In this document: positions 11,640-23,290 of the stretch, in pieces
Numbering within the stretch: the stretch's first letter is position 1
How the letters are laid out: each line of letters starts with the position of its first letter
Assembly: GCA_002633005.1 (NCBI GenBank)
Contig: NMRA01000181.1
Coordinates: 258,959 to 322,958 of the forward strand
Reading direction: 5' to 3'
Length of the DNA: 64,000 nt
Source: Phoronis australis
Lineage: Eukaryota > Phoronida > Phoronidae
Program-made: the position numbers and the translations under genes
The notes under the pieces: model-generated
What the model was told of the DNA's origin: nothing
What the model saw: the letters and a program-made list of their open reading frames with translations, nothing else
The model's database searches: none

Positions 11640-13030
11640 ACTGGGTTGCAGGTGGAACATAAGAGTGTGTTGGTAGGTTAGACCTGGAGGTATTTCCGCG
11701 AGGGAATATGTCGGTGTAAGCCCGAAGCTCACCAAAGTCGATGAAAAGCAAGACGATATGGTATCCTCCCTAGAAAGATTCGTCGATAGTCAGAGTTGGA
11801 GCTAGAAAGAATATGCAATTAGTCTCGGTTGCCGGTTAACAGGTAACGGCCAACAAGTTTACGCTGCCATGTCCATGTCTTATGCATTGGACTATGATAC
11901 GCTCAAGAAGGCCTGCTGAAGGGTACAGAATAACTGAGGAGGGTTTTTGGCAAGTTGTTCCGAAAAGCTACAGCTGAGAGGGGTGTGAAGACCCACCTAC
12001 ACCGCTGTACAGACAGGTAGAGCTCTCTGTCTTGACTGTTGTAGAGATTTCGATGAACTGAGAGCTGTTTTTGTACGAGCACTACGTGAATCCCAGGACT
12101 AAAGACCAGAGTTTTTTAGGAAATGTTTCGCTTGGCAGAGAGGTATATTGAAGCCCACAGAGCGAACATAACGAGTACTCTGACGTCAATGGAAATGTTC
12201 CAAGCAAGACCTGTCAACTAAGAGACTCAGAGGTTGGACTAGAAGAAAATTGACCTCGCAGGGGAAAGTTTATTCTTCTGTCACACAGCTGAGCACCTAG
12301 CCAGTGACTGTCGGAAGCGGATTCACATGAAGCAACACCAAGAATCAGGAGCTGTCAACCACCGAAATTCTAAAAGTTCGGACAGATAGCTGGTGAAAAG
12401 TTTTAACCCTGAACGCGCTTTCAAAAGAAAGCCGTGTTTGAAAGACTTGTACGGCGACAAGAAGAAGGTCTCATTGCTGACACAGGCTACAGTACTATTC
12501 TGCTTCCCGTTCAGTAACGCTAGGGCCTCACTAAAAAGTAAGACTTCGCAAGATTACGTGAGATATTACCGTGTTTTTTAAATGAGGACCAGTGACTTTG
12601 GCAAGATTTTAGCTAGGTCCTAGCGTAGGTCCTAGAGCTACTGAACGCACGCCTGATTTGAACCAGTCTAATTAAATCAGATGTGACTTGAGGTAGTGGT
12701 AATTTGAATTGGCAGACTCAGCCAGAATTTGGCAGCGGGTTGCCAGATCCATATCGACACGCCCTATTCCATGTTATAAATCTTGGCGATGTGTATGAAA
12801 CGTCCATTGACTGATCTCTCATCGGGTACGTACCCGGCAACGACTACAGTCAACAACTACGGGGTGGGTAACAGCCTCGTAGAGCGTCCAGAAGATCTCT
12901 CAATTAGGTGCTACTTCCCTATAAAGAGAACCTCGTGACCTTAACTCCAGCGGTAGTGAAAACCAAAGGCAGATCAATGGAGACATATCCTGAAGAAGCC
13001 TACAATGCGCCAAACCCGTTCGAAAATGAA
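11640..13030 (+). mobile_element. Decayed Ty3/gypsy-type gag-protease
   Basis: Fragments of a retroelement polyprotein appear in order but in shifted frames with many stops. ALDYDTLKKA lies at about 11,884-11,913. FRLAERYIEAHRA, a motif typical of SCAN-like Ty3 gag proteins, is at 12,126-12,164. A zinc-knuckle relic, FFCHTAEHLASDC, is at 12,273-12,311, with one cysteine lost. An aspartic-protease active-site stretch, IADTGYSTILL, lies at about 12,473-12,505, with DTG at 12,479-12,487. No reverse transcriptase or integrase was found downstream, so the copy is truncated. The sequence at about 11,230-11,600 may be LTR or leader, but no paired LTR was found. It is not functional. Confidence 0.65.
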
Positions 13031-14759
13031 ATGGCCTCGTCGTCTCTCTAATAGTCATTTAAGGATTAAGGAGATGCAGCGGCAGACCCATCAAAACCAA
13101 AATTGTCACTAGCGGGAGGGACACAATTGCCACTATTTGGCTCGCCTGAAAATTAACGACAATTCTAGTCTTCTTGGAAGTTACACTTCTGCCAATTTTG
13201 ACAATAATCCTTTGCGTGGTTTGCCAGGTAAAGAAGCAGACTTGAAAATCCAAACGATTTCTGAAACGTTGCACAGACTTCATACAAAAATGGTAACGCT
13301 TTTTCATCTACGTGTCTGCCAAATTTAATGGACGCCCATCAAGAAATCATGGAGATACAGAGGTAAACGAAACAAATTTCCACTAGATGGCACAGCTGTA
13401 GTCGGATCGGTCCGAAACTCGTCGTCATCTGTTGTCATCATTATAGGAACGCATATCCGAATGGTATTAAGGTCGTGAAAGTGATTTAGGAGATACAGGA
13501 GCGGACACCAGACACCAGAGATAACAGCAAGATGCAGCCACATTATATATGCATATTAGTTTGCCTAAAAACCGCAATATATTTGCCGAGATACCGTGCG
13601 CGCAACCAAGGTCCACTTTAAAAAAAATTGAGCTCCCATTTCTTAGGCCGGGTGCACTCATGGGTACGGCGATTTATTCGATTTAGGTCTACATGCCCAT
13701 TGTGAGTTTGAGGCATACTTGCAATTTAACACATGCATAAATATAATACTTATAAAAAGCACCGTCATTTTACGTTTTCGGGAGAGGAGGACAGGAATAG
13801 GGTACGTTTTGCACGTGTGTGAAAAGCGCTACAATTGTGAACGATCCGTTTACGTCCAACTCGAACTATATAATTATTCTCGAGGTGATAAAAAGTTACA
13901 TATTATGCCCAAATTTAAAGCTAATCGAATGAAAAATATGATACTTGTCATGCACAGAATAGATTTAGAACTCATAATAGATTTAGAACTGATGTCGTTC
14001 TTCAACTCTAAGACAATGACCTCATGTTCCTTTACTTTCACCGTATCAGCGTCAGACCTCGTCTCCTGATTTGCTGTGTTCTGCAATTGCAATTGATTGC
14101 CAAGTGATCTAACGTCTTCCACCCATTATATCATTTGTCGGGAAACATGGAAATAGCTATTTTTTTCCAAATTTTTTTCTCAAAAACGTAGTTAAAATGT
14201 TGTCTTTAACATCACTTCAAGACACAATGTAGTGATTACACAGGAAATCAACAACAATATTAAAGCAATTCTATAATATTATTAATATTTTATCACACAT
14301 ACCTCAAAATTGGTCATACAGAAAAAAAGATATAAAACATCGCTTTAGAGAAATCAACATAACACATCCAGAGTACATTTCTTGCGAATTATTTTTGGAA
14401 TGTATTAGACAATCTATTTCGGACCAGTTCATAGTATAAAATTCTCTCACAGGGAATCAACAACAATATGAAAACAATTTCTACAATTATGTCAGACATA
14501 TAGTTTTCTTTTAAAATACTAATTGTTCATAACAATTGTATGTAAGAATAAGAATCACCCAATGACACATAGAGTGGCCATTTAAATGTACCCAAACACA
14601 ACAAAAATGCACTGGTTCTGTTAAAGATGCTGCTGAAATAACACAAATAGGAAAAAGGTTCAAAACAAAAAGTCAAAATACTATCACATCAGACAACTAC
14701 CAACCATAAACTCTGTAAATCAGAATAAAGTCTCGGGACTTAACAACTTTCACTACTGG

Positions 14760-15130
14760 ACTGAATAAATTTATTCATGGCGATTCTGGTTCTCATGCCT
14801 GTATAAGTAGGCACACTTTTTGTACGACACATTCACAACAACAAGGAGTGTCCTCAGGCTTACTCTTTCCGTGAAACATTGATCGCAGATAGGGCACTGA
14901 ATCAACTTAGTTCCTGAGCCCTATGCTCCATGCTGTGTTTTTATATGCGGTAAAAATATCTTGCCCCATGCAACACGGGGCTGGTAAAGGTCTTGCTTGC
15001 AACTAGTGAGTGACACTTTGTTTTATTGTCATGTGGTTATACAAAGAAGGTTTCTTCCTGAACGAAGCTCCACGACACATTTGCATACACAGCCCTTTGT
15101 CACATGCAGCAGTTGTGCTACTTTTATTGA
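14760..15130 (-). pseudogene. Relic of a C2H2 zinc-finger coding sequence
   Basis: Read on the minus strand, two finger-like units survive with frame breaks. Near 15,020-15,090 there is SFRKKPSLYNH, fitting the F-x5-L-x2-H core of a C2H2 finger, preceded by two cysteines. Near 14,850-14,905 there is CPICDQCFTERVSL, with C-x2-C-x3-F-x5-L, but the following histidine is lost. Stops and shifted frames interrupt the rest. It could be a retrocopied zinc-finger gene or part of a transposon. Finger spacing is imperfect, so the call is tentative. Confidence 0.4.
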
Positions 15131-15853
15131 AGGCGTGTATGTTAACACTCTGAAGGACTCCTCATGCGGCTACAGTTCAACTGAAAAATCAAACGCATTT
15201 AATCATATTTGTCAGGCTAAATCTCACACAGAAATCATGAAAAACGGTATAACAATCGACCTGTCATCTAATTCACGGTCGTATTATTCTAAAATTATTG
15301 ATATAACACAGTAACTTGAACAATTATTAAGGAAAATGCACAGAAAAAAATGTGCGTTCACTGTCGCATTTTTTGCGTTCACGATCGCCATGGAGAATTA
15401 ACAGCTTCGTTCCCGATCGCCATCTCACACAAGGACCTGCTTGTATCGGCAGATAGCTCGAATTGCTTCACAAATTATAACTAACAAAGGTGTCACCAGG
15501 TACGATTTATCTATAAACGTCACACGTGTCCACTGAAGAACCCAGGAATTGCTAATAACAAGTAGAAATTGACGAATTTACGAGACGCGAGTCATTTTAC
15601 CGAAAGCCATTGCATTCTGCGGTCTCTATTTCAAAAAAAAATAGCAAAAGCCAAGTATTATTTCAGATCCACAACAAAGGCTAAGCTCTGACGCTTTTCG
15701 GTGTGTCGCATTTGTACCAAAGTAGCCTCTATTTAAGAAGAAAATTACACTTAAACTCACCGGGTACTTCACAGTCGTCTGCCATTTTTTGGTGTAAGGT
15801 CTCGTTCTCGATCGCCTTCCGGGCGTTCTCGATCGCGGGTTGGCCGGGGTGCT

Positions 15854-17107
15854 CAACTGTCTGCTTTACAACCCCTAAGGACATTGAGATTCGGAAGTGT
15901 TGGGTCGTTGCCATACGCCGCGACACAGCAAAATATGTCCGTGTAAAATTTATAAATGTTTTCGAAAAGTTAGCTCATATTTTGTCGCATCTCGGTTGCT
16001 AAGCATCATAGCAACGACCGGAGAATTTTCGGCCAGCCAGGCTGTGTTTTCATGGCTACGGGTTGAAACATGATGCATTTTTTCAAAAAAAAAATACCCT
16101 CAATGCCTGGATTTTGGGGTGGGCTATCGGCACTATTCCCTCTCAAAAGTATTGAAAAATCACGTGAAATTCCCCCCACGGAGCCTAAACATTCCTAGTG
16201 ATTGAAAATTTCTCTCCGAAGTTAGAATCACCAGTAACCACACAGGTGACAATTTGAAAGAGCACACAATGCTACTTTAAATTGAGGCAGAGCTTGCAGC
16301 AGGGCGGGAATGCCACTGATAGTGATCGGGAGGTAGATTTTTCCCTCACCCAGCGAAAAAAAATCCCCTCTCAGAAGGCACAGGCACCTTTCCCCTCGCA
16401 TGAAGAAGGCTCCTGAAGAAACATGATAACTATGCTAGCTCTGTCCAGTTAGCTGAAATTAAGTTCTAAATCGAGGTTATGCTTTGTACGAACGAATTAG
16501 GTGTTTTAATTTTGAAATTCAACTTGGTTCATATTGATACACATGAAATAGACGAAAGAGTTATTAAAAAAGAAAGCACAATTGATGGTCAAATAATTTT
16601 TATTTTCAACAAAAAATATATTTAAGAACACCAATTATACTTTTAGATGAATGACAAATCAACTATTAGTCCCAGTAGTCCCTACCTCATCAGGACCTAG
16701 GCTATTATTGATGTTAATATTCTTGATCAACAAATTAAACCAGATTTGACTAATTGCACACGACAGCAAAATGCGATGAGCCACCACGGTCGAATATATC
16801 TTCAACTCGTCAACGATGCGTGCAGATGACCTGGTTCGTGTAGAAAGTATTTTTATCAACAATTTACAAGACGAAACGTAACTTTGCATTCAGCATAATA
16901 CCTAATCCGTAACACAATTTGGTCATATATACTTTTTACGTATCGAACCTAGTTTTCCGAAAAAATTATCAACACGTTTTTATGATTTAATATCCAGGTT
17001 GGACTCGAAAGACCAGCAATTTAACTCTCGCAATGTCAACTTCCTCTTTGTTTATCGCAGTGAGCCTCGCTTTGGATTTTAATGCCCGCCGCGTGAATTA
17101 AGTCTAT
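15854..17107 (+). repeat. Long dispersed repeat, copy C
   Basis: This stretch matches 51,374-53,030 in inverted orientation over almost its full length. Shared landmarks include CAACTGTCTGCTTTACAA at one end, ATGTCCGTGTAAAATTTATA, GGCTGTGTTTTCATG, the ACCTGGTT/CATCTG region and AATTCACGCGGCGG at the other end (each on the appropriate strand). It has no long open frame. Copy C lacks a roughly 300-bp insertion seen in the other copy, so it serves as the empty-site reference. The class is unknown; a non-autonomous DNA transposon is likely. Confidence 0.75.
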
Positions 17108-17436
17108 AGTTACGGTTGAACCTAGGAACCCCTTTGAAATCTCATTAAAACAGCACTCGCTGTCTATTGTGGGAAACCATAAATGAGATGATTTTAAAAT
17201 CTTTGAGGACCATGATATACGTATAGGGCCATTTGCTGAGCATGTATGCATGTATTATGTATATTGCATTGTGTCCTCGTGAAATCAATTCAATAATAAT
17301 GATGATGATAATGATTAGCCAAAATCATGCCCCGTCAGCCCGGAGGATATTCCTAGAGAAGAGGTATACGAAAAGTGCCACCAATGTAAAATGTATCCTT
17401 GACGTAAAATGTTACAGTTGTTAAAGTTTACTAGCC

Positions 17437-17663
17437 AAGGCAGTTCCCATGTAGGTATCCGTCAGTGCACTGGCCTAGGCCCATTCTTACTCTCTGTGAA
17501 AATTTTTTGGTTCACAATTTGTCAAATCCGTGATGATTACACCCCGGGTATTCCCCCAGCCCCTCCCCCCTCCTACGGTAGACGTGGGCGGTCTTCACAA
17601 ATTTCAAGTCATCCGGAAACGAGGCGGGGGGTGGGTGGAGGTGGCGAGATGGATAGGAAGGGG
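17437..17663 (+). repeat. G/C-rich dispersed repeat, copy 1
   Basis: It matches 25,883-26,127 in direct orientation. Shared blocks include CCTAGGCCCATTCTT, TTGGTTCAC, a C-rich tract (CCCC(C)AGCCCCTCCC versus CCCCCACTCCC), a GTGG or GTAGAC(A/G)TGGG block, CATCCGGA, and a terminal GAGATGGATAG. Spurious open frames of 95-141 codons on both strands come from this repeat and are not genes. Confidence 0.7.
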
Positions 17664-18467
17664 AAGCATGTATATGTAGTAAAGAGATATCCACGCGGTT
17701 GTGCGGTTCCAAGGTGGTTCTGCCATTTTTTTTTCTCGCTATGTGTTTTTTTGTATTTGAAGTTCGCAGAGATTGGAGATAAGCTATTTTGCAAGACATT
17801 TGTAAAATATTGTAAAAATGGCCAATTTTTATGAATAAGGTTTAAGATATCCTGAACTACATTACGACAAATCAGATGTCGATAGATTTTAAAACTGCGC
17901 GCATTGACAAATGATTTGGAACTATTTTAGTCGAGGAGTAACGAGCTAACCGGAAAACTGTGCCGGATATTCGCGAAAATGTGTCACTTAATGACGGTAA
18001 TAAGCTGGCGATGAAACATGTGTTGTTAAAACTAACTATGGGTGGATTTCTTAAAAATGAGAAACTTCAAGTAATGGATAAGGTGTCTCGGCTTGGCGAG
18101 AGCTGATTTTTTAGTTTCGCTTGAAGTTCAAAAGATAGCAACCTGGCAACAAACAATGTATATAGATTGGAGTACTAAAAATATAATAACGAAAACCGGT
18201 ATGTGACATATTTAAAACCCACGTTTGTTGTGGAAGTGGCCCTTAGTCACGATGAACCCAAGTTAACCGTTTTTAGTTATTTTTTAATACTTAAAATGCA
18301 CTAAATCCAAACCGCACTTTCCACATTTCAGGCTGTAACTTTGTGCAAATGCCACAGAGAACCCATTTCAGTTTAATAACCGCAGCTGTTGAGAAAGTAG
18401 CGCTAGCAACTACCTGTCCGCTTCATTTAATAAGAACAATTATTGCAAGAATACAACGGACGAGCCT

Positions 18468-18504
18468 AGTAGTAGTGGTGGTGGTGGTGGTGGTGGTGGT
18501 GGTG
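18468..18504 (+). repeat. (GTG)n microsatellite
   Basis: AGTAGTAGT runs into about ten uninterrupted GGT/GTG triplets. It lies in the intron about 250 bp before CCP exon 5, with no coding role suggested. Confidence 0.95.
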
Positions 18505-18746
18505 CTCGACATTTCGAGTTCTAGCTCAAAATTTGGGTCCATCGAGTGTAACCTTGGAAAATGTCAAAAACAATTTCGAGTCCGATTTCGAGTATTAAGA
18601 TTAGATCCCAAACCAGGAAAGTTTCCTGAATGTTATGCTTACGCTGCTGGATGTGCTACAGTACGTTATGTAGATTTACCCAGTGCCTTAGTTACTGACA
18701 TGGGTAGTAACCATGTTGATCGTGATCGAGTCTTGTATTTTTTCAG

Positions 18747-18953
18747 AAATTAAATGTGAAGCTACAACTTTATCGAGTGCCCTGGGAACTACCTTAATGG
18801 CATACACACAGCTCGCTATTTATGGAGGGCATGCCATTATCGGGTGTAAAGACTTAACGTTGAAATTTTCTGACGGTAGCATGATGAAGATGATCAAGTG
18901 TGTGGGAAGAAATCAGTGGGAAAACAATGGTCACATTGAAGAGATTTGTGAAC
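18747..18953 (+). CDS. CCP (sushi) exon 5
   Basis: A 207-bp phase 1-1 exon with acceptor TGTATTTTTTCAG and consensus donor GTAAGT. Cysteines occur as IKCEAT, IGCKDL, IKCVGR and EICE, with the tryptophan in RNQWEN. The region after Cys2 is Lys/Asp-rich and lacks the usual Gly-Tyr/Phe, so this is one of the more divergent modules. It sits isolated, with 9.9 kb of intron before it and 8.9 kb after. Confidence 0.87.
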
Positions 18954-20432
18954 GTAAGTTTAAGATTACAATAAGCCAAATTTGTGTGGAAGCAGCAAGC
19001 TGGTATGTATTCACGTGATTTCTGAGATTAACAGTAAGTTATTTTGCTTGAGACTGCACTCGGCAAGTATAACAAACAACTCGCGGCGACGAGTCAATTT
19101 GTTGATGTCGATGTGAAGCAGTCACAAACTGGTAGTTCTTTGTAAACCTGGAAATCGCCTCTAACTCGTGGTAAGTGCCATAGAATAAAGTTATTTTAAC
19201 AGCAAAGTGCCTTTCAAATCAAGCTTTGCGCCTACGTATTGAAGCTTGCTGTTTGTTATAGGCATTCCGTGCCTGCGCATACGAAACACAGACTCTATCC
19301 TGTTGCATAGCAATCCACTTAAGAGAACTTGCATCACACTATTTGACTTAAATAAAGTGTGGCCGAGACTACACGTTAAAAAAACACTACGACACATTAT
19401 GTTGCCATTTTAGTTGGCATAATTTTGGTCATATGTTGTTCTGACTTAATCGGTGTTCTTCTGTTTGCTGTTTTGTTAAATGCAGTGACATCTCTTTAAA
19501 AATTCCAAAGCTTAAAGAAGAATGCCACCAAAACGAAGGTATTTTGCGTCAGTTTAGATCAAGTAGTTCATTTTTTTTACTTGACACCAGATGACGTCAG
19601 TGGATCTGTCACAGTCTGTTCGGCAGTTCACAAGGCGCTCACTGATGTCAGCTTATCGTTTGACTTCGTCGATTTACAAAAATAAGTGATCAAATTTTGA
19701 TGCACAAACACGTTGTTTTACTTAGGTGTTACATATTTATAGGAATTTTGACCGTACCGTCCTACGACTCGGGCAAAGTTCGGTAACCCGACTCACCAAG
19801 TTCGATCGCGGAAAGTTTTGGATCTATTTGGAATTAGAATTATTATTCGTGAAATACAGAAAGGAGAGCATGGTTGTGTGTTGTAATTTTAGACTTGCGA
19901 ATTCTAAACACGCAAAACAGGTTAGTAGACTGTGAATTTTGAAAACTAAATTTCTAGTCACGAAAAGACTAGACTAGCGAACCAAAGAAATAATGTGCAC
20001 GTGTGTTGCGAAACTGCAAATCTACTTACTCGTTAGGGGCCGTTGAGTCACTGCCCCCCGTTCCATAGAATTCGTCAGGACTAAAGTTGTGCAATGACAA
20101 TGATCCGAATAATGATTTCCCTAACACTCGATGATAGCGTACAAAATCGAGCCATTGTTTCACAACAGATTCCCGTCACAAACACTGAATTAGTAAGCGC
20201 TCACATGGCCTCAGTGCCCTTTCAATTAGTTTTAATGCATCTGAAGCCTGTAACGCAGTATCATTTATTCATTGTTGGTTTCTCAAAACATTTGCAGTCA
20301 CGAACACTTCGAATGCATCACAAATTGTATCTGCTGAGAAAGACTCTTTGTTTGAGTTTTATACCAACATTGGTTAGGAAGAGAAAATTTCATGTTTAAA
20401 CATACATGTAACGCACAATAATAAAGGTCAAC

Positions 20433-21120
20433 ATGGAAACTTACAATCCCAACTTAGACGAGTATTCACCTGGTGAAGACTTCGCAGCCTATCACTTCGA
20501 ACACACCTCGACCAAGAAATACTCGAAAGGCGCCGTGAACATACACAGGCAACGTAACAGATGCGTAGTTCGGCGAACCGATTCCATGATTTGTCATGGT
20601 GTAAGTGTGCCAACTCCAAGGTAATGGAAACGACTGAAGCTTGCGTTTTCAAGCGAAACTTCTTCTCGGAGAAGAAGCACAGACTTGTCTCACGAACCAT
20701 CCTAATTTTTCACCGTATCTATAAACAAAGGTGTGCTTACTACGTTCTTTATGGCTGGGAAAAAGAATTGGCGAAAACACCCTACACCCAGAGGACCAAA
20801 CAGAAGCCTGACGAACGAGAAATTCATCAAACAAGTCAATGATATAAATCATACGTTCTCATGCTTCTCATACTTGTAATTGTTTTCATGGCGAACTACA
20901 ATTCTCCATCATCAAAAACGAAATCAATGTCGACAAAATGACGGCCACAAACACAAAAATCTTTCACGGCACCATACCTGGAATTAACGGCGTACAATTC
21001 ATTCTAGTGGAAATCGAAAAAAAAAACAACATGCGCGCTTTTCTCGCAGCTTCATGGTTCGCAAAAGTGGGAACAATACACCACACCATAGGGGCACACA
21101 CTCAACTGAAGATCCACTGA
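20433..21120 (+). other. Unidentified coding-like patch
   Basis: Three short frames follow each other in the same orientation with balanced, protein-like composition. One starts at 20,433 and begins METYNPNLDEYSPGEDFAAY. A basic one follows at about 20,561-20,842, and another at 20,938-21,120. They are in different frames without splice consensus between them. I recognise no domain. A decayed transposon ORF or retrocopy is the likeliest source. Confidence 0.25.
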
Positions 21121-22439
21121 CGTCACTGATTTGTGTAATCACCTTCCTCGCACGTTTATGTGCCACCTCTTGATGAGTTGCGATCGACTGTATACGAGCT
21201 GGTGTGGATATAGATCGATTAAAAGGGTAAAAAACAAAGTAAACCGAGTGGCATTCTCCTTTAATGTTAACGCTCAGTTATGTAATTAGCAACACAATCT
21301 AGTTATCTTGTTCTACTGATAGACACAAAAACTGCGGTTAATTCTATAATTGATTACATCCATGTAAGTTACAGCATGACAATAAATATTAAAACAACAC
21401 GGAGTAGCAAAGTACTGTTGAAAGTCAACCATTACACTGTGCGAGTATTTAAATGGAGTTTTAGTTTTGATTCATATTGAATTAAGGTTAACATTAGTGT
21501 AACCCAGATTAAACTGAACTGTTTCATTGATTTTAAACCGTGCGATAATTTGATTTTAAGCACACCATTAAAGGGTGATTTTAAAGTTACGTTGAAATGT
21601 TTAGATTATGTTTTTATTGACATAACTTAGCTTATTTTATTATTCATGATACTGTCTTGAAAGTACCAGTATGCTATTGATATATTAACGAAGCACATGT
21701 ACACTTTAAATGAGATGGGCACAACTGCTTGTATTTGCAATCTATTAAGTTGTTATACAATATTGACATGCATACGCGCTTATGTGTGAAGGCAGGGAGC
21801 AGTCCTCGTAGACACATTTCAGTGAAGATTTGAGTATTTTTGTCACGGACTCTCTTGAGCTCCTTTCATTCGTAATCCCAGGCAGCAAGTAGCGCCTAGT
21901 GAGTTGGCTTAAAGTAGTAGCCACAGTACTTCCTATGGGACTATTTACTCATTTCATCAAACAGGAAGTATTCCACTTCCGGTCACCGCGTGCGAAGTTT
22001 TGATCTCGTCAAATAAACATTTCATACTTAAAATTTGTAAAATAAAAAGCGCTTACTTTCTAGGACGATCAATTCTAATTCTGAAATGAGTAGGGGAAGA
22101 CTTCCAATGCCTTTTTTTGGCCGCCGTTGACCTTTTTGGTCGCCGTTAACCTTTTTCACCCCGCGCGATAACCGTCAAGTGTATTTTCATTGAAACAATT
22201 TTGTAAATGATTAATCAAAAAACAATAGTTTATCCTTATAATTAAACAAACAATTTATTGTCTTAAAGTTCTAGACAATGTAAAAATGCACCACTATGTA
22301 CCAGACTGGAGGTGACCTCCCATGCGGCTCAAAAGTTTATTCAACAGAGCGGGAAACTGGTCCTTTGGCAGCGAAGAATACTTCCCACCTGTTCCCAATA
22401 CCTTACGCTGACTGAGTACACTTAGCCACTCTTTCTTCA

Positions 22440-23290
22440 CATAACTGCAAACGCCAACTAGCTAGTGGTTGTGTGAGGAGTGTGGTGTTCGCAAGAGTGC
22501 ATTAACAAGCAATATGCAGCTCACAGCATTTTCCAATGACGCCTTAATTGATGAGTGAGGACAAGTTGTCGCCGATAACAACTTTCTTTACAAGGGCTTT
22601 AGTAGGCCATGGGACGATGACCGCCTGAAATTAATCTTCAAACGTTCTAGAGTCAATTACGAGGGTGTATGGTTGTACTGTTCATAACTTGGAGCACATC
22701 CGGTCCATCAAGTGGGCTGACTTGTACACAACACGTGGGGAAAGCATGGTTCCACAGCAGTTCTTGCAAACATGAGTGAAATGCAGAAGACCTCGTGACA
22801 CGTTCTATGTGCTTGGCTAAACTTCGGAAAATTGCGTGCTTCCGTCCAGAGTCGTTCTTGAGGTTGATTTCAACGTATTCACACGATTAAATGTTTCTGC
22901 CAAGTTGTTGAAGTATGTGTTGTTTATATCTGGACTAAACTTTGCCTTCACGCAGTTGAAATTCTTGGACATTCGTTTGGTCAGTTTTACGTTTTATCGT
23001 TTCATACAGTTGTAGGTCCAATCCCTTCGAGGTATGGTGTTCTTGAACCGAACTTTCTTCTGTCCTGTTCTTCAAAAGTATTCCTTCACTCTAAGTTCCA
23101 TTCTGACATTGTTGTCACGTGTTCTGCCAATAGTGCTTCTTCATCTTCTGTGGTAGCAGTCTGTCCTCCAAAACGTTTGGTGTGCAATTCATAAACTTTG
23201 TATTGTAGCGTATCAAGTGGAATTCCAAGTTCTCTGGATGCTTCCATTTGACACATGCGACCATTTTGGACACTCTCTACCGCCAAGGTT
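22440..23290 (-). mobile_element. Decayed pogo/Tigger-type transposase
   Basis: On the minus strand 23,286-23,086 is open and encodes a pipsqueak-type helix-turn-helix: NGRMCQMEASRELGIPLDTL, then a GGQT...EEALLAEHV segment. This layout is typical of the N-terminus of psq/DDE_1 (pogo, Tigger) transposases. Downstream on the same strand the family pattern continues in broken frames: a basic RFKN...RRDW stretch near 23,030-23,060, KFSPDINNTYFNNLAE near 22,905-22,960, and GDNLSS-like residues near 22,565-22,585, where the DDE catalytic block would be. Stops and frame changes make it inactive. Terminal inverted repeats were not located. Confidence 0.65.

Larger units (their letters stand above)
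8861..18746 (+). other. Intron 4 (9.9 kb), transposon-rich
   Basis: It contains a low-complexity triplet-rich stretch (about 10.0-10.7 kb), a decayed Ty3-type gag-protease (11.6-13.0 kb), a zinc-finger relic on the minus strand (14.8-15.1 kb), copy C of a long dispersed repeat (15.85-17.1 kb), a G/C-rich repeat shared with 25.9 kb (17.4-17.7 kb) and a GTG microsatellite (18.47 kb). Stretches 8.9-9.9, 13.0-14.7 and 17.7-18.4 kb show nothing clear, apart from weak similarity between 13.3-13.5 kb (inverted) and 26.4-26.5 kb. Confidence 0.6.

Noticed and set aside
17409-17834. 141-codon plus-strand and 95-codon minus-strand open frames
   Set aside because: They overlap a G/C-rich repeat also present at 25.9 kb, where the frame is not conserved. 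Composition explains them.
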